NCBI RefSeq assembly: GCF_016907515.1
Contig: NZ_JAFBBY010000001.1
Coordinates: 4,588,001 to 4,652,000, forward strand
Reading direction: 5' to 3'
DNA length: 64,000 bases
Origin: Nocardioides nitrophenolicus
GTDB lineage: Bacteria > Actinomycetota > Actinomycetes > Propionibacteriales > Nocardioidaceae
How positions within the stretch are numbered: the first letter of the stretch is position 1; each line of letters opens with the position of its first letter. Made by a program: the position numbers and the translations under genes. Below the pieces are notes generated by a model that made no database searches, was not told the DNA's origin, and saw nothing but the letters and a program-made list of their open reading frames with translations. Shown here in pieces: positions 50,964-60,080 of this stretch.

Positions 50964-52193
50964 ATGACCACCGACGGTTCCCAGGCCGCTGCCCCCGAGC
51001 CCGCCCCGCTCGCCCCTCCCGAGCCCGTCATCCAGCTGACGGCCCCCGAGGCGCCGGCGCCGGTCGTGGAGACCCAGGCGCCCAAGATGGCGCCCCAGGT
51101 CGAGGCGTCGATGGTGCCCGAGCTCGACGCCAAGGTCGACAACTTCCTGACCTCGCTCGCGGCGGCCAAGGCCGGCAGCCCGGAGTTCGCGGCGCAGGCC
51201 GAGAACGTGCGCACCATGGGCGACGCCGACATCCGCAAGGCCGCCGAGACGTCGAACCGGATGCTCGACAAGCCGGTGACGGCGCTCCGGTCCGGCGGCA
51301 TCGCCCAGGGCTCGACGGTCGGCAAGACGCTGCTGGAGCTGCGCCGCACGGTCGAGGACCTCGACCCGGGCCAGGCGACCGGCGTGAAGAAGTGGTGGGA
51401 CAAGCTGCCCTTCAACGACAAGATCGAGGACTACTTCCGCAAGTACCAGTCCTCCCAGAGCCAGCTCAACGGCATCCTCCACTCGCTGCGCAGCGGGCAG
51501 GACGAGCTGACCCGCGACAACGTCGCGCTCAACCTGGAGAAGACCAACCTCTGGGGCGTGATGGGCCGGCTCAACCAGTACATCTACGTCGCCGAGAAGC
51601 TCGACGCGAAGCTCTCGGCCAAGATCGCCGAGCTGGAGCTGAGCGACCCCGAGACGGCCAAGACCCTGTCGCAGGACGTGCTGTTCTACGTCCGCCAGAA
51701 GCACCAGGACCTGCTCACCCAGCTCGCGGTGTCGATCCAGGCCTATCTCGCGATCGACATCATCATCAAGAACAACATCGAGCTGATCAAGGGCGTCGAC
51801 CGGGCCACCACCACGACCATCTCCGCCCTGCGTACGGCGGTCATCGTCGCCCAGGCGCTGAGCAACCAGAAGCTGGTCCTCGACCAGATCACGGCGCTCA
51901 ACACCACCACCTCGGCGATGATCCAGCGCACCTCCGAGATGCTCAAGGAGAACTCCGCCGCGATCCAGGAGCAGGCCGCGTCCTCGACCATCGGCATCGA
52001 GCAGCTGCAGGCGGCGTTCGCCAACATCTACGCCACCATGGACTCGATCGACGAGTTCAAGCTCAAGGCGCTCGACAACATGTCGACCACGATCGGCGTG
52101 CTGGAGAACGAGGTGCAGAAGTCCAAGGCGTACCTCGACCGGGTCCAGCAGCACGACGCCCGCAACGCCGCCGGCACGCTGGACCTCGGCTGA
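50964..52193 (+). CDS. TelA/KlaA-family toxic-anion-resistance-like protein
   Basis: 409 residues. The N-terminal 45 residues are Pro/Ala-rich. The rest is an all-helical coiled-coil TelA domain: GKTLLELRRTVEDLDP, NVALNLEKTNLWGVMGRLNQ, LDAKLSAKIAELELSDPETA and LLTQLAVSIQAYLAIDIIIK, then NNIELIKGVDRATTTTISAL. The tail is MDSIDEFKLKALDNMSTT. TelA proteins occur with tellurite-type (Ter) stress genes but their biochemical role is unsettled. It is first in the ten-gene cluster and separated from the next gene by 32 nt. Confidence 0.9.
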   Translation: MTTDGSQAAAPEPAPLAPPEPVIQLTAPEAPAPVVETQAPKMAPQVEASMVPELDAKVDNFLTSLAAAKAGSPEFAAQAENVRTMGDADIRKAAETSNRMLDKPVTALRSGGIAQGSTVGKTLLELRRTVEDLDPGQATGVKKWWDKLPFNDKIEDYFRKYQSSQSQLNGILHSLRSGQDELTRDNVALNLEKTNLWGVMGRLNQYIYVAEKLDAKLSAKIAELELSDPETAKTLSQDVLFYVRQKHQDLLTQLAVSIQAYLAIDIIIKNNIELIKGVDRATTTTISALRTAVIVAQALSNQKLVLDQITALNTTTSAMIQRTSEMLKENSAAIQEQAASSTIGIEQLQAAFANIYATMDSIDEFKLKALDNMSTTIGVLENEVQKSKAYLDRVQQHDARNAAGTLDLG

Positions 52194-52225
52194 GCTGACA
52201 GCACAGGGGACAGGACACAATCCGG

Positions 52226-52741
52226 GTGGGGCTGAAGTCGTGGTGGCGCAGGTCGCGAGGCGCCGCGCAGGAGCCGGCGTACGTCGTGCCGCCGGCGCCG
52301 ACCGAGCAGGACATCCGCGCCGCGCTCAACCAGGTGGCGGCGATGCTCACCGACAACAACGCGCCGCCGGTGGTCGTCTCGCGGGTGCAGCGGATCGCGC
52401 GCACCATCAACCAGACGCTGCCGCGGCTGAGCCAGCTCGGGCTCGGCAGCGAGGAGAGCTACTCGGTGGTGGCGACCGCGACCGACTACCTCCCTGAGGC
52501 GCTGCAGTCCTATCTCCGGCTGCCCCGCGACTGGGCCGACACCCGGCCGATCGACGGGCCGAAGACGGCGCTGCTGGTGCTCATCGAGACCCTCGAGCTG
52601 CTCGGCGCGACGATGGACCAGATCCTCGACGCCGCCAACCGCGCCGACGCCCAGGCACTGATCGCCCACAGCCGCTTCCTCGACGCCAAGTTCGGCCACT
52701 CCTCCTCGGGCGGCCCCGACCTCACGCTGGGAACCCCATGA
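52226..52741 (+). CDS. Hypothetical soluble protein of the PknG cluster
   Basis: 171 residues from GTG 52226. A CACAAT -10-like box at 52216-52221 may give a second start. The N-terminus (SWWRRSRGAA) is basic; a helical middle follows (DIRAALNQVAAMLTDNNAPP, RVQRIARTINQTLPRLSQLG), then a helical region LLVLIETLELLGATMDQILD. I do not recognise a family. It resembles companion proteins found beside TelA. The ATGA overlap with the AAA+ gene makes it part of the coupled set. Confidence 0.6.
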   Translation: MGLKSWWRRSRGAAQEPAYVVPPAPTEQDIRAALNQVAAMLTDNNAPPVVVSRVQRIARTINQTLPRLSQLGLGSEESYSVVATATDYLPEALQSYLRLPRDWADTRPIDGPKTALLVLIETLELLGATMDQILDAANRADAQALIAHSRFLDAKFGHSSSGGPDLTLGTP

Positions 52742-54372
52742 CGACGCTCACCGAAGCCCTCGACGCCCTCGTCGCCACGGCCCGCGCGGCCGGGCTCGAC
52801 GAGTCCGTCGCCCGCGCCGAGGGCGAGGCGGTCGCCGCCACCGTCTCCGAGCGCTCGCGCGGCGCGTTCGTCGACTGGTGCGCCCAGACCGGGCGCGAGC
52901 GCTCCGCGGAGGAGCACATGCTGGCCGCCAAGCGAGGCAACCGGTTCCGAGCCGGCCCGACGCCGCTCATGGCCCAGCTGCTGCTGGAGAAGTCCGCCGC
53001 CTCGGCCGACTACGCCGGTGCTCTCGCCGACGTCGCCCTCGCCGGCTCGGCGCTCGGCGAGCCCGGACCCGACGCCGTCGGTGCCGCCACCACCGTCACC
53101 ACCGCCCAGCTCGGCGGGGGAGCGGCGGGGCTGACCCCGTCGTCGAGCGCGCCCGGCGCGTTCGACCTGCCCACCCGCCAGCCGGTGCCCGGCCTCGGGG
53201 ACCAGATGCTCGACCAGGTACGCCGGGTGGGCGAGCAGGTGCGCCGTCAGCTCGGCGCGCTGAACGACGCCACGCCCTCCCTGAGCGCCGACCCGGCAGA
53301 AAGTGGCCTGCCGAACGCTGCTGACCCGGCAGCACGTGGCTCGTCCGGCGTGCAGACCCAGGCTCAAGAGCCGGAGACCCCGCCCGTCGAGGAGCCGGAG
53401 CCGGACCAACCCACCAAGACGGTCGAGGAACTGCTCGCCGAGCTCGACGGGCTGATCGGGCTGGCCAACGTGAAGGGCGAGATCCACCGCCAGGCCGCGG
53501 TGCTGCGGGTCGAGGGCCTGCGCAAGAAGGCCGGCCTGGAGAGCCCGACGATCACCCGCCACCTCGTCTTCAACGGCAACCCCGGCACCGGCAAGACCAC
53601 CGTCGCCCGCCTGGTCGCCGGCATCTACCGCGCGCTCGGCCTGCTCAGCAAGGGCCAGCTGGTCGAGGTGGACCGCTCCGAGCTGGTGGCCGGGTATCTC
53701 GGCCAGACCGCCGCGAAGACCGCCGAGGTGGTGAAGTCCGCCGAGGGCGGTGTGCTGTTCATCGACGAGGCGTACTCCCTCTCCGGCGACCAGTACGGCA
53801 AGGAGGCCATCGACACGCTGGTCAAGGAGATGGAGGACAAGCGCGACGACCTCGTCGTCATCGTCGCCGGATACCCGCTCCCCATGGCGATCTTCATCTC
53901 CGAGAACCCGGGCCTCGAGAGCCGGTTCCGCACCACCATCGACTTCGCCGACTACACCGACGACGAGCTCACCGCGATCTTCGAGTCGATGGTGAAGGGC
54001 GCCGACTACGACGCGGGTGAGCCGGTGCTGGCGCGGCTGCGCGAGATCCTCGGCGGCACCGAGCGCGGGCCGTCGTTCGGCAACGCCCGGTTCGTGCGCA
54101 ACCTGATGGAGGCCGCGATCGGCCACCACGCCTGGCGGCTGCGCGACATCGCCGAGCCGACCGTGGAGCAGCTGCGCGCCCTCGAGCCCGAGGACCTCGT
54201 CGTGGACCCGAACGCCGAGCCCGCCGGGCCCGCCGAGCCCGCCGTCGAGGGCGAGGTCCTCCCGCCCGCGGACGCGCCGCCGGCAGAGCCTGTCGACCCG
54301 TTCGGCGACGACGCCACCGTCGCCCGCAAGCCGAAGGACCCCCAGGCCGAGACCCCCGAGGAGGAGTCGTGA
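52738..54372 (+). CDS. AAA+ ATPase of the CbxX/CfqX (EccA-like) type
   Basis: 544 residues. A non-catalytic N-terminal region of about 200 residues, partly Ala/Pro-rich, is followed by one AAA+ module. Motifs: IGLANVKGEIHRQAAVLRVE, Walker A NGNPGTGKTT (about 280), Walker B GVLFIDEAYSL (about 339-349) and the sensor/Arg-finger region ENPGLESRFRTTIDFADYTD. The C-terminal 60 residues are acidic/Pro-rich. Similar modules act in type VII secretion and other remodelling jobs, but no ESX genes are here. Two copies of a 21-nt repeat lie in frame (53287-53340). It overlaps both neighbours. Confidence 0.88.
   Translation: MTTLTEALDALVATARAAGLDESVARAEGEAVAATVSERSRGAFVDWCAQTGRERSAEEHMLAAKRGNRFRAGPTPLMAQLLLEKSAASADYAGALADVALAGSALGEPGPDAVGAATTVTTAQLGGGAAGLTPSSSAPGAFDLPTRQPVPGLGDQMLDQVRRVGEQVRRQLGALNDATPSLSADPAESGLPNAADPAARGSSGVQTQAQEPETPPVEEPEPDQPTKTVEELLAELDGLIGLANVKGEIHRQAAVLRVEGLRKKAGLESPTITRHLVFNGNPGTGKTTVARLVAGIYRALGLLSKGQLVEVDRSELVAGYLGQTAAKTAEVVKSAEGGVLFIDEAYSLSGDQYGKEAIDTLVKEMEDKRDDLVVIVAGYPLPMAIFISENPGLESRFRTTIDFADYTDDELTAIFESMVKGADYDAGEPVLARLREILGGTERGPSFGNARFVRNLMEAAIGHHAWRLRDIAEPTVEQLRALEPEDLVVDPNAEPAGPAEPAVEGEVLPPADAPPAEPVDPFGDDATVARKPKDPQAETPEEES
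53287..53340 (+). repeat. Two in-frame copies of the 21-nt intergenic repeat inside the AAA+ gene
   Basis: GCCGACCCGGCAGAAAGTGG at 53287 matches 20 of 21 positions of the intergenic copy at 40293. A second, 18-of-21 copy begins at 53320, 33 nt later. They encode ADPAESGLPNA and ADPAARGSSG in the linker before the ATPase core. Confidence 0.65.
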
Positions 54373-55640
54373 GCCAGACCGCCACCCCCGCGGCCGCCCC
54401 GCCGCCACCGGCTGCCGCACCCGCACCCGCCGCGGCGGTCCCCGCGGTCCAGGCCGCCCAGCCCGCGCCGTCGTACGTCGACACGCCGGCGCTGCTCAAC
54501 CGCTGGCAGCTGATCGGCATGAGCGTGGCGATCGTGTTCGGCATCGTGAGTGCGCTCGTGCAGTTCGTGGGCTGGCAGTCCGACGGACGGGCGGCCGACG
54601 ACACCGAGCAGCTGCTGCGGGTGCAGGAGGTCAAGACCTCGTTGCTGCGCGCGGACGCGCTCGCGACGAACGCCTTCCTCAAGGGCGGCCTCGAGGATCC
54701 CGCCCAGCGCAAGGAGTACGACGACGCGATCGACGGGGTGCTCGAGGACATCGCCGACGCGGCCGAGGCGCAGCCCGCGGACCGCAAGGCGCTCGCGGCG
54801 CTCAACGTCGAGATCTCCGAGTACACCACCGGTGTGGCGCAGGGCCGTGACAACAACCGGCAGAACTTCCCGATCGGGGCCGAGTACCTGAAGACCGCCA
54901 GTGCCGAGCTGCGCGCGAGCGCCCTGCCGATCCTCGACGAGCTGATCAAGGCCAACCAGCAGCGGGCCGAGGATGCGATGGGCGGACAGCACCCGATCTG
55001 GCTGTTCCTGCTCGGCGTCGTGGTCCTGGTGGCGCTGGTGTGGCTCAACCGAGAGCTGGCCCGCCACTTCCGCCGGCGGATCAACAAGGGAATCGCGGTC
55101 GCGGCCGTCATCGTCCTCGTCGTCACCCTGGTGACCGTGGCCGGCGCCTGGATCCGGGACAGCTCCAACGACAGTCTGCGCGACGGTGAGTTCGCCACCG
55201 CTGTCCACGAGGCCGACGCGCGGACCGCCGGCAACGACGCGAAGGCGCTCGAGAGTCTGCGATTGATCCAACGCGGCTCGGGACCGACCAACGAGCCCAA
55301 GTGGAAGGAGGCCGCTGCGGCGGTCGACGCCTCCGGGACACGCGCCGGCAGCGACTGGAACGCCTACACCAAGGTCCACGACGAGATCGTGGCGCTCGAC
55401 GACGCCGGCGAATGGGAGCAGGCCCGCCAGAAGGCCGGCGACGAGAGCGGCGCGGCGTTCCAGCCCTTCGACGACGCCACCCGGGCCGCGATCGACGAGA
55501 ACGGTGCGGTGGCGACCGACGACCTGCGCAGCGGTCGCTGGTTCGCGCTGGTGCTGAGCGGACTGACGCTGCTCCTCGGAGTCGCGGCCGCGCTGTCCGT
55601 GGCCCGAGGTATCGGCGAGCGACGGAGGGAGTTCTCCTGA
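54369..55640 (+). CDS. glnX: GlnX-like membrane sensor protein
   Basis: 423 residues. Four transmembrane helices at about 46-66, 211-229, 242-262 and 395-416, with two helical extracytoplasmic loops (about 68-205 and 265-390) and a short cytoplasmic middle (RELARHFRRRINKG). The Pro/Ala-rich N-tail is cytoplasmic. This layout, and the position next to a glutamate-type binding lipoprotein and PknG, match mycobacterial GlnX, which relays amino-acid status from GlnH to PknG. Sequence identity could not be measured. The overlap with GlnH is one base. Confidence 0.75.
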   Translation: MSQTATPAAAPPPPAAAPAPAAAVPAVQAAQPAPSYVDTPALLNRWQLIGMSVAIVFGIVSALVQFVGWQSDGRAADDTEQLLRVQEVKTSLLRADALATNAFLKGGLEDPAQRKEYDDAIDGVLEDIADAAEAQPADRKALAALNVEISEYTTGVAQGRDNNRQNFPIGAEYLKTASAELRASALPILDELIKANQQRAEDAMGGQHPIWLFLLGVVVLVALVWLNRELARHFRRRINKGIAVAAVIVLVVTLVTVAGAWIRDSSNDSLRDGEFATAVHEADARTAGNDAKALESLRLIQRGSGPTNEPKWKEAAAAVDASGTRAGSDWNAYTKVHDEIVALDDAGEWEQARQKAGDESGAAFQPFDDATRAAIDENGAVATDDLRSGRWFALVLSGLTLLLGVAAALSVARGIGERRREFS

Positions 55641-56566
55641 TGAGGATCCGAGTCCTGGCGGTCACGCTGACCGCGACGGCCGCCCTGCTCGCGGGGTGCG
55701 GCTACGACGCCACCCCGCTGCCGAAGGCCGAGAACAGCACGCCGGCGGCCCCGGGTGCCGCGGCCACCCCGGTCGAGTGCACCAACCCCACCCAGTCCTA
55801 CGACCCGAGCGGCGACAAGGCAGCCGCGGTCAAGCAGCTCACCAACAAGGGCCGGCTGGTCGTGGGCGTCTCCGGCGACACGTACAAGATGGGCTTCACC
55901 GACCCGACCGACGGCAAGCTCAAGGGTTTCGACATCGCCTTCGCCGAGGAGATCGGCAAGGCGCTCGGCGTCCCGGTCGAGTACCGCGTGATCCAGGCCT
56001 CCGACCGGATCACGATGCTCGATGACGGTCGGATCGACATGGTGGCCCGCAACATGACGGTCAACTGCGACCGCTGGACCCAGGTCGCCTTCTCGGCCGT
56101 CTACTACAACGCGACCCAGAAGGTGCTGGTCGGCAGCGACGAGGCCGACACGTACACCGGCCCCGCGGACCTCGCCGGCAAGCGGGTCTGTGCTCCGGCC
56201 TCGACGACGAGCGTTGCCAACATCAAGAAGATCGAGCCCGACGTGGTCGCCGTCGAGGCGGGCACCCACACCGGCTGCCTCATCAAGTTCCAGAACAGCG
56301 AGGTCGACGCGATCACGGGCGACGACACCGTGCTCGCGGGGCTGGCCGCGCAGGATCCCTACACCGCGGTCCCGCAGCAGGAGAAGCTCACCGACGAGCC
56401 CTACGGCCTGGCGTTCAACAAGGGCGACGTCGCGCTGGTCCGCTTCGTCAACTCCGTGCTCGACCAGATGCGCGCGAACGGTCGCTGGACCGAGATCTAC
56501 GACCAGTGGCTCAAGCCCACGCTGACGGTCGACGCGACGCCGCCCACTCCGGTCTACGGCCGGTGA
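55640..56566 (+). CDS. glnH: GlnH-like amino-acid-binding lipoprotein
   Basis: 308 residues; ATG 55640 overlaps the GlnX stop by one base. Lipobox LLAGC with Cys20, then a type II periplasmic binding fold: LVVGVSGDTYKMGFTDPTDG, KLKGFDIAFAEEIGKALGVP, DMVARNMTVNCDRWTQVAFS and late YGLAFNKGDVALVRFVNSVL. No ABC permease or ATPase genes are beside it, so it should be a sensor, not a transport component. In mycobacteria the homologue binds Asp/Glu and signals via GlnX to PknG. Confidence 0.85.
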   Translation: MRIRVLAVTLTATAALLAGCGYDATPLPKAENSTPAAPGAAATPVECTNPTQSYDPSGDKAAAVKQLTNKGRLVVGVSGDTYKMGFTDPTDGKLKGFDIAFAEEIGKALGVPVEYRVIQASDRITMLDDGRIDMVARNMTVNCDRWTQVAFSAVYYNATQKVLVGSDEADTYTGPADLAGKRVCAPASTTSVANIKKIEPDVVAVEAGTHTGCLIKFQNSEVDAITGDDTVLAGLAAQDPYTAVPQQEKLTDEPYGLAFNKGDVALVRFVNSVLDQMRANGRWTEIYDQWLKPTLTVDATPPTPVYGR

Positions 56567-57693
56567 GCGTGCAGGCCACCATGACCACCACGGCACCCAC
56601 CGCCCCCGGCAGGCTCGGGGACGCGTTGGAGCCTGCCGTGATCCAGGCCTACCTGGGCGAGCTCGACACCTGGCTGCGCGTACGACGCTCCGAGCTCGAC
56701 GAGCTCGACCAGGCCGCGCTGGCGGTCGGCCGGGGCGGGGAGCTGGCGGGGGACATGTCGCTGGCGCTGGCGCTGTGGAAGGCGATCGCGGACCGCTACC
56801 AGCTGGTCTTCGCGACGTGGGACGGCGGCCGGGTGCTCCAGCAGGAGCGGGAGCGGATCTCGGCGCTGATCTGGGGCCGGCTCGACGGGGCGACCGAGCT
56901 GCCGGGTGGGCTGGCGGTGTCGCTGCCCGAGGCGGGGCGGCTGTGCGACGCGCTGACCGGGCAGCTGCGCAGCCGGCTGGCGCTGGTGCCGGGTGCCGAC
57001 GAGCAGGCGGCGCGGATCCGGGAGCTGCGGGCGCAGCTGGAGCGGATCCGCGACCAGGTGGGGCTGGAGCCGGCGCTCACCCGTGACGGCGCCGTGAACC
57101 GCCTGGCAGAGCTGATGTCGCGGCTCGAGGGGATCACCGCCAAGGCCGAGCGCGGGGGCGACGCGGGCGGCATGCTCGGGCCGCTGGAGGTCGAGGCGAC
57201 CACCTTCGAGCGCGACCTGATCGTCGGGAACGCCCGGCGCCGCGACGCGCGCGACCAGGTGATCTCGGCGCGCGAGCTGCGGGCCGACCTGGAGGCCCGT
57301 GCGGCGGCGCTGGAGAAGCTGGCCGGCACCTGCGTGGTGACGGTCGACCCCGCGCCGCGGTACGCCGTCCCCGACGTCGCGGCGCTCGGCCCGGTGCCGG
57401 TCACGCCCGACGCGATCGGCCCCTACCGCGAGCGCCTGGACCGGGTTTCGCAGGCCCTCGAGGTGGCCCAGCACGCCTACGCCGCGGCGCTCGACGAGCA
57501 CTCCCAGCTGGTGGCCCTGCTGGACGCGTACCTCGCCAAGGCGCGCGCCGCGGGCGTGGCCGACCATCCCGACCTGGTCGCGAGCGAGAAGTCCGCGCGC
57601 GACCTGCTCGAGCGCCGCCCGACGCCGATGGTGGTCGCGCGGCAGCTCGTCACGACGTACCAGACCTGGCTGACCAAGGAGACGACGCCATGA
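56563..57693 (+). CDS. Coiled-coil hypothetical protein between GlnH and PknG
   Basis: 376 residues from GTG 56563 (GTGA overlap with glnH); an ATG 18 nt later is an alternative. It is almost all helical with heptad-like segments (LGELDTWLRVRRSELDELDQ, IRELRAQLERIRDQVGLEP, ARELRADLEARAAALEKLAG). No enzymatic motif, signal or membrane segment is seen, so it is a cytoplasmic scaffold candidate. It overlaps pknG by ATGA. A gene in this place is not part of the three-gene mycobacterial set as I know it. Confidence 0.65.
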   Translation: MSVQATMTTTAPTAPGRLGDALEPAVIQAYLGELDTWLRVRRSELDELDQAALAVGRGGELAGDMSLALALWKAIADRYQLVFATWDGGRVLQQERERISALIWGRLDGATELPGGLAVSLPEAGRLCDALTGQLRSRLALVPGADEQAARIRELRAQLERIRDQVGLEPALTRDGAVNRLAELMSRLEGITAKAERGGDAGGMLGPLEVEATTFERDLIVGNARRRDARDQVISARELRADLEARAAALEKLAGTCVVTVDPAPRYAVPDVAALGPVPVTPDAIGPYRERLDRVSQALEVAQHAYAAALDEHSQLVALLDAYLAKARAAGVADHPDLVASEKSARDLLERRPTPMVVARQLVTTYQTWLTKETTP

Positions 57694-60080
57694 GCGCAGG
57701 TGCCTGCACCCAACCCGGCTGCACGGGCAGCATCGTCGACGGCTACTGCGACGTCTGCGGCATGCCCGGCGCGGCCTCGCCCATCGCCGACTCCGGCACG
57801 GTCAAGGCCCCGATCGCCGCCGCGGTCGCCGGCAACCCGGCCAGCGTCGCGGCCTCGACCTGCCAGCAGCCCGGCTGCACCGGCACCATCCTCGACGGCT
57901 ACTGCGACGTCTGCGGCACTCCCGCCGTCCCCGGCGCGAAGGTCGCCGAGGTGACCGCGCTGGCCGAGTCGCAGCCGCTCTCGGGGCGCGAGGGCACCTC
58001 CGCCACCGCCGCCAGCCGGGTCCAGTCCGCCGCGATCGGCTCCAAGCGCGCCGGTGCGAGCGGCAGCACCTCCACCCGACGGACCCGCACCGGCTCGCAG
58101 CGGATGCGGGCGGCCCGGATCGGCGCCGGGCTGACCGTCGTACCTCCCGCGCCGCCGGTCGACGCCGCGAAGGCGATCATGGCCAACCCGCAGGTGCCGG
58201 AGGACAAGCGCAGCTGCGCCAAGTGCGGCAACGCCGTGGGCCGCAGCATCGACGGCCAGCCCGGGCGCAGCGAGGGCTTCTGCCCCAACTGCGGCCAGCA
58301 GTTCTCGTTCACGCCGAAGCTCAAGCAGGGCGACCTGGTCGCCGGTCAGTACGAGGTCGCGGGCGCGCTCGCCCACGGCGGACTCGGCTGGATCTACCTC
58401 GCCCGCGACCGCAACGTCTCCAACCGCTGGGTCGTGCTCAAGGGCCTGCTCAACTCCGGCGACCCCGACGCGCTCGCCGCGGCGATCGCCGAGCAGCAGT
58501 TCCTCGCCCAGGTCGAGCACCCGCTGATCGTCGAGATCTACAACTTCGTCACCCACGACGGCGCCGGCTACATCGTGATGGAGTACGTCGGCGGCAAGTC
58601 GCTCAAGCAGATCCTCAAGCAGCGGATGGTCGCCAACAACGGCGCCTACGACCCGCTGCCGGTCGACCAGGCGCTGGCCTACATCCTCGAGCTGCTGCCG
58701 GCGTTCCAGTACCTCCACGACCTCGGCCTGGTCTACTGCGACTTCAAGCCCGACAACATGATCCAGGTCGGCGACGCGATGAAGCTGATCGACCTCGGCG
58801 GCGTACGACGCATCGACGACGAGGAGTCGGCGATCTACGGCACCGTCGGCTACCAGGCGCCCGAGGTCGCCGAGGTCGGGCCGTCGGTCGCCTCCGACAT
58901 CTACACGATCGGCCGCACCCTCGTGGTGCTGTGCATGGAGTTCCGCGGCTACCAGGGCACCTACCTCCACAGCCTGCCGCCGGTCGACGCGACGCCGCTG
59001 TTCCAGGAGTACGACTCGCTCTACCAGCTGATCGCGAAGTGCTGTGCGCCCGACCCGGCCGACCGGTTCGCGTCGGTCGACGAGATGCGCACCCAGGTGC
59101 TGGGCGTGCTGCGCGAGGTGGTGGCCCGCAAGCGGCAGGGTACGGCGACCACGTCGGCCGCCTCGGTCCTCTTCGAGTCGCCCGCGACCGCTCGCCCGAT
59201 CACCGAGTGGAGCCAGCTGCCCGACCTGCGCACCGACACCACCGACCCGCAGTACGGCTGGCTGAGCACGATCGCCGACGACGACCCCAAGCAGCGGCTC
59301 AAGGACCTCGAGACGGCGCCCGAGGACACCGCCGAGGTGTGGCTGGCGCGAGCGCACGCCGCGCTCGACCTCGGCGACCCGGTGCTCGCCAAGAGCCACG
59401 CGCAGCGGCTGCTCACCGACGACCCGTGGGAGTGGCGGGCACTGTGGATCGAGGGCCTGGCCGCGGTCCAGGCCGGCGACTGGGAGACCGCGAAGGCGTC
59501 GTTCAACGCGGTCTACCAACAGGTGCCCGGCGAGCTCGCGCCCAAGCTGGCCCTGGCCTTCGCCTGCGAGCGCGGCCGGCTGCCCGAGGTGGCCGAGGGG
59601 CTCTACCTCGTCTGCGCGTCGACCGATGCGGCGTACGTGCCGCCGGCGGCCTTCGGCATGGCCCGGGTCCGCGCCGAGCGTCACGACGTCGCGGGTGCCG
59701 TGGCTGCGCTCGACCTGGTGCCGACCACGAGCCGGGGCTACACCGAGAGCCGCCAGCAGCGTGCGGAGGTGCTGCTGTCCGGCAGCGCCCAGGACGTCAC
59801 CGTGCTCGACCAGGCGATGCGCACCATCGACTCCTCGAGCGTGGACCAGGCCACCCGGCAGCGGTTCACCGTGCGCATCCTCAGCGAGGCGCTGCCCGTC
59901 GTGACGGCGGGCAAGGTCCCGGCGGGAGCCCGGATCGGCGCCGTCGAGGCGACCGAGGCCGGGGTGCGCGACGGGATCGAGAACGCGCTGCGGCTGCTCG
60001 CGCGCGACGCGGTCGACCTCAAGGAGCGGGTCACCCTGGTCAACCAGGCCAACGCCGTCAGGAACTGGAGCCTCACGTGA
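57690..60080 (+). CDS. pknG: PknG-type serine/threonine protein kinase
   Basis: 796 residues. PknG layout: a rubredoxin-like zinc site (CAKCG 176-180, CPNCG 198-202), kinase domain from about 218 with glycine loop ALAHGGLGWIYLARD, Lys in VVLKGLL, catalytic CDFKPDN (Asp351) and DLG (Asp368) in place of DFG, then a TPR-rich C-terminus (about 500-796). Extra here: two zinc-ribbon-like copies CTQPGCTGSIVDGYCDVCG (6-24) and CQQPGCTGTILDGYCDVCG (58-76). PknG controls glutamate/2-oxoglutarate metabolism through FHA proteins (GarA/OdhI). It overlaps both neighbours. Confidence 0.95.
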   Translation: MSAGACTQPGCTGSIVDGYCDVCGMPGAASPIADSGTVKAPIAAAVAGNPASVAASTCQQPGCTGTILDGYCDVCGTPAVPGAKVAEVTALAESQPLSGREGTSATAASRVQSAAIGSKRAGASGSTSTRRTRTGSQRMRAARIGAGLTVVPPAPPVDAAKAIMANPQVPEDKRSCAKCGNAVGRSIDGQPGRSEGFCPNCGQQFSFTPKLKQGDLVAGQYEVAGALAHGGLGWIYLARDRNVSNRWVVLKGLLNSGDPDALAAAIAEQQFLAQVEHPLIVEIYNFVTHDGAGYIVMEYVGGKSLKQILKQRMVANNGAYDPLPVDQALAYILELLPAFQYLHDLGLVYCDFKPDNMIQVGDAMKLIDLGGVRRIDDEESAIYGTVGYQAPEVAEVGPSVASDIYTIGRTLVVLCMEFRGYQGTYLHSLPPVDATPLFQEYDSLYQLIAKCCAPDPADRFASVDEMRTQVLGVLREVVARKRQGTATTSAASVLFESPATARPITEWSQLPDLRTDTTDPQYGWLSTIADDDPKQRLKDLETAPEDTAEVWLARAHAALDLGDPVLAKSHAQRLLTDDPWEWRALWIEGLAAVQAGDWETAKASFNAVYQQVPGELAPKLALAFACERGRLPEVAEGLYLVCASTDAAYVPPAAFGMARVRAERHDVAGAVAALDLVPTTSRGYTESRQQRAEVLLSGSAQDVTVLDQAMRTIDSSSVDQATRQRFTVRILSEALPVVTAGKVPAGARIGAVEATEAGVRDGIENALRLLARDAVDLKERVTLVNQANAVRNWSLT

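Noticed and set aside
50964..54372. Type VII (ESX) secretion locus because of the EccA-like ATPase
   Set aside because: No EccB, EccC, EccD, EsxA/B or mycosin genes are nearby; the neighbours are TelA and PknG-pathway genes.
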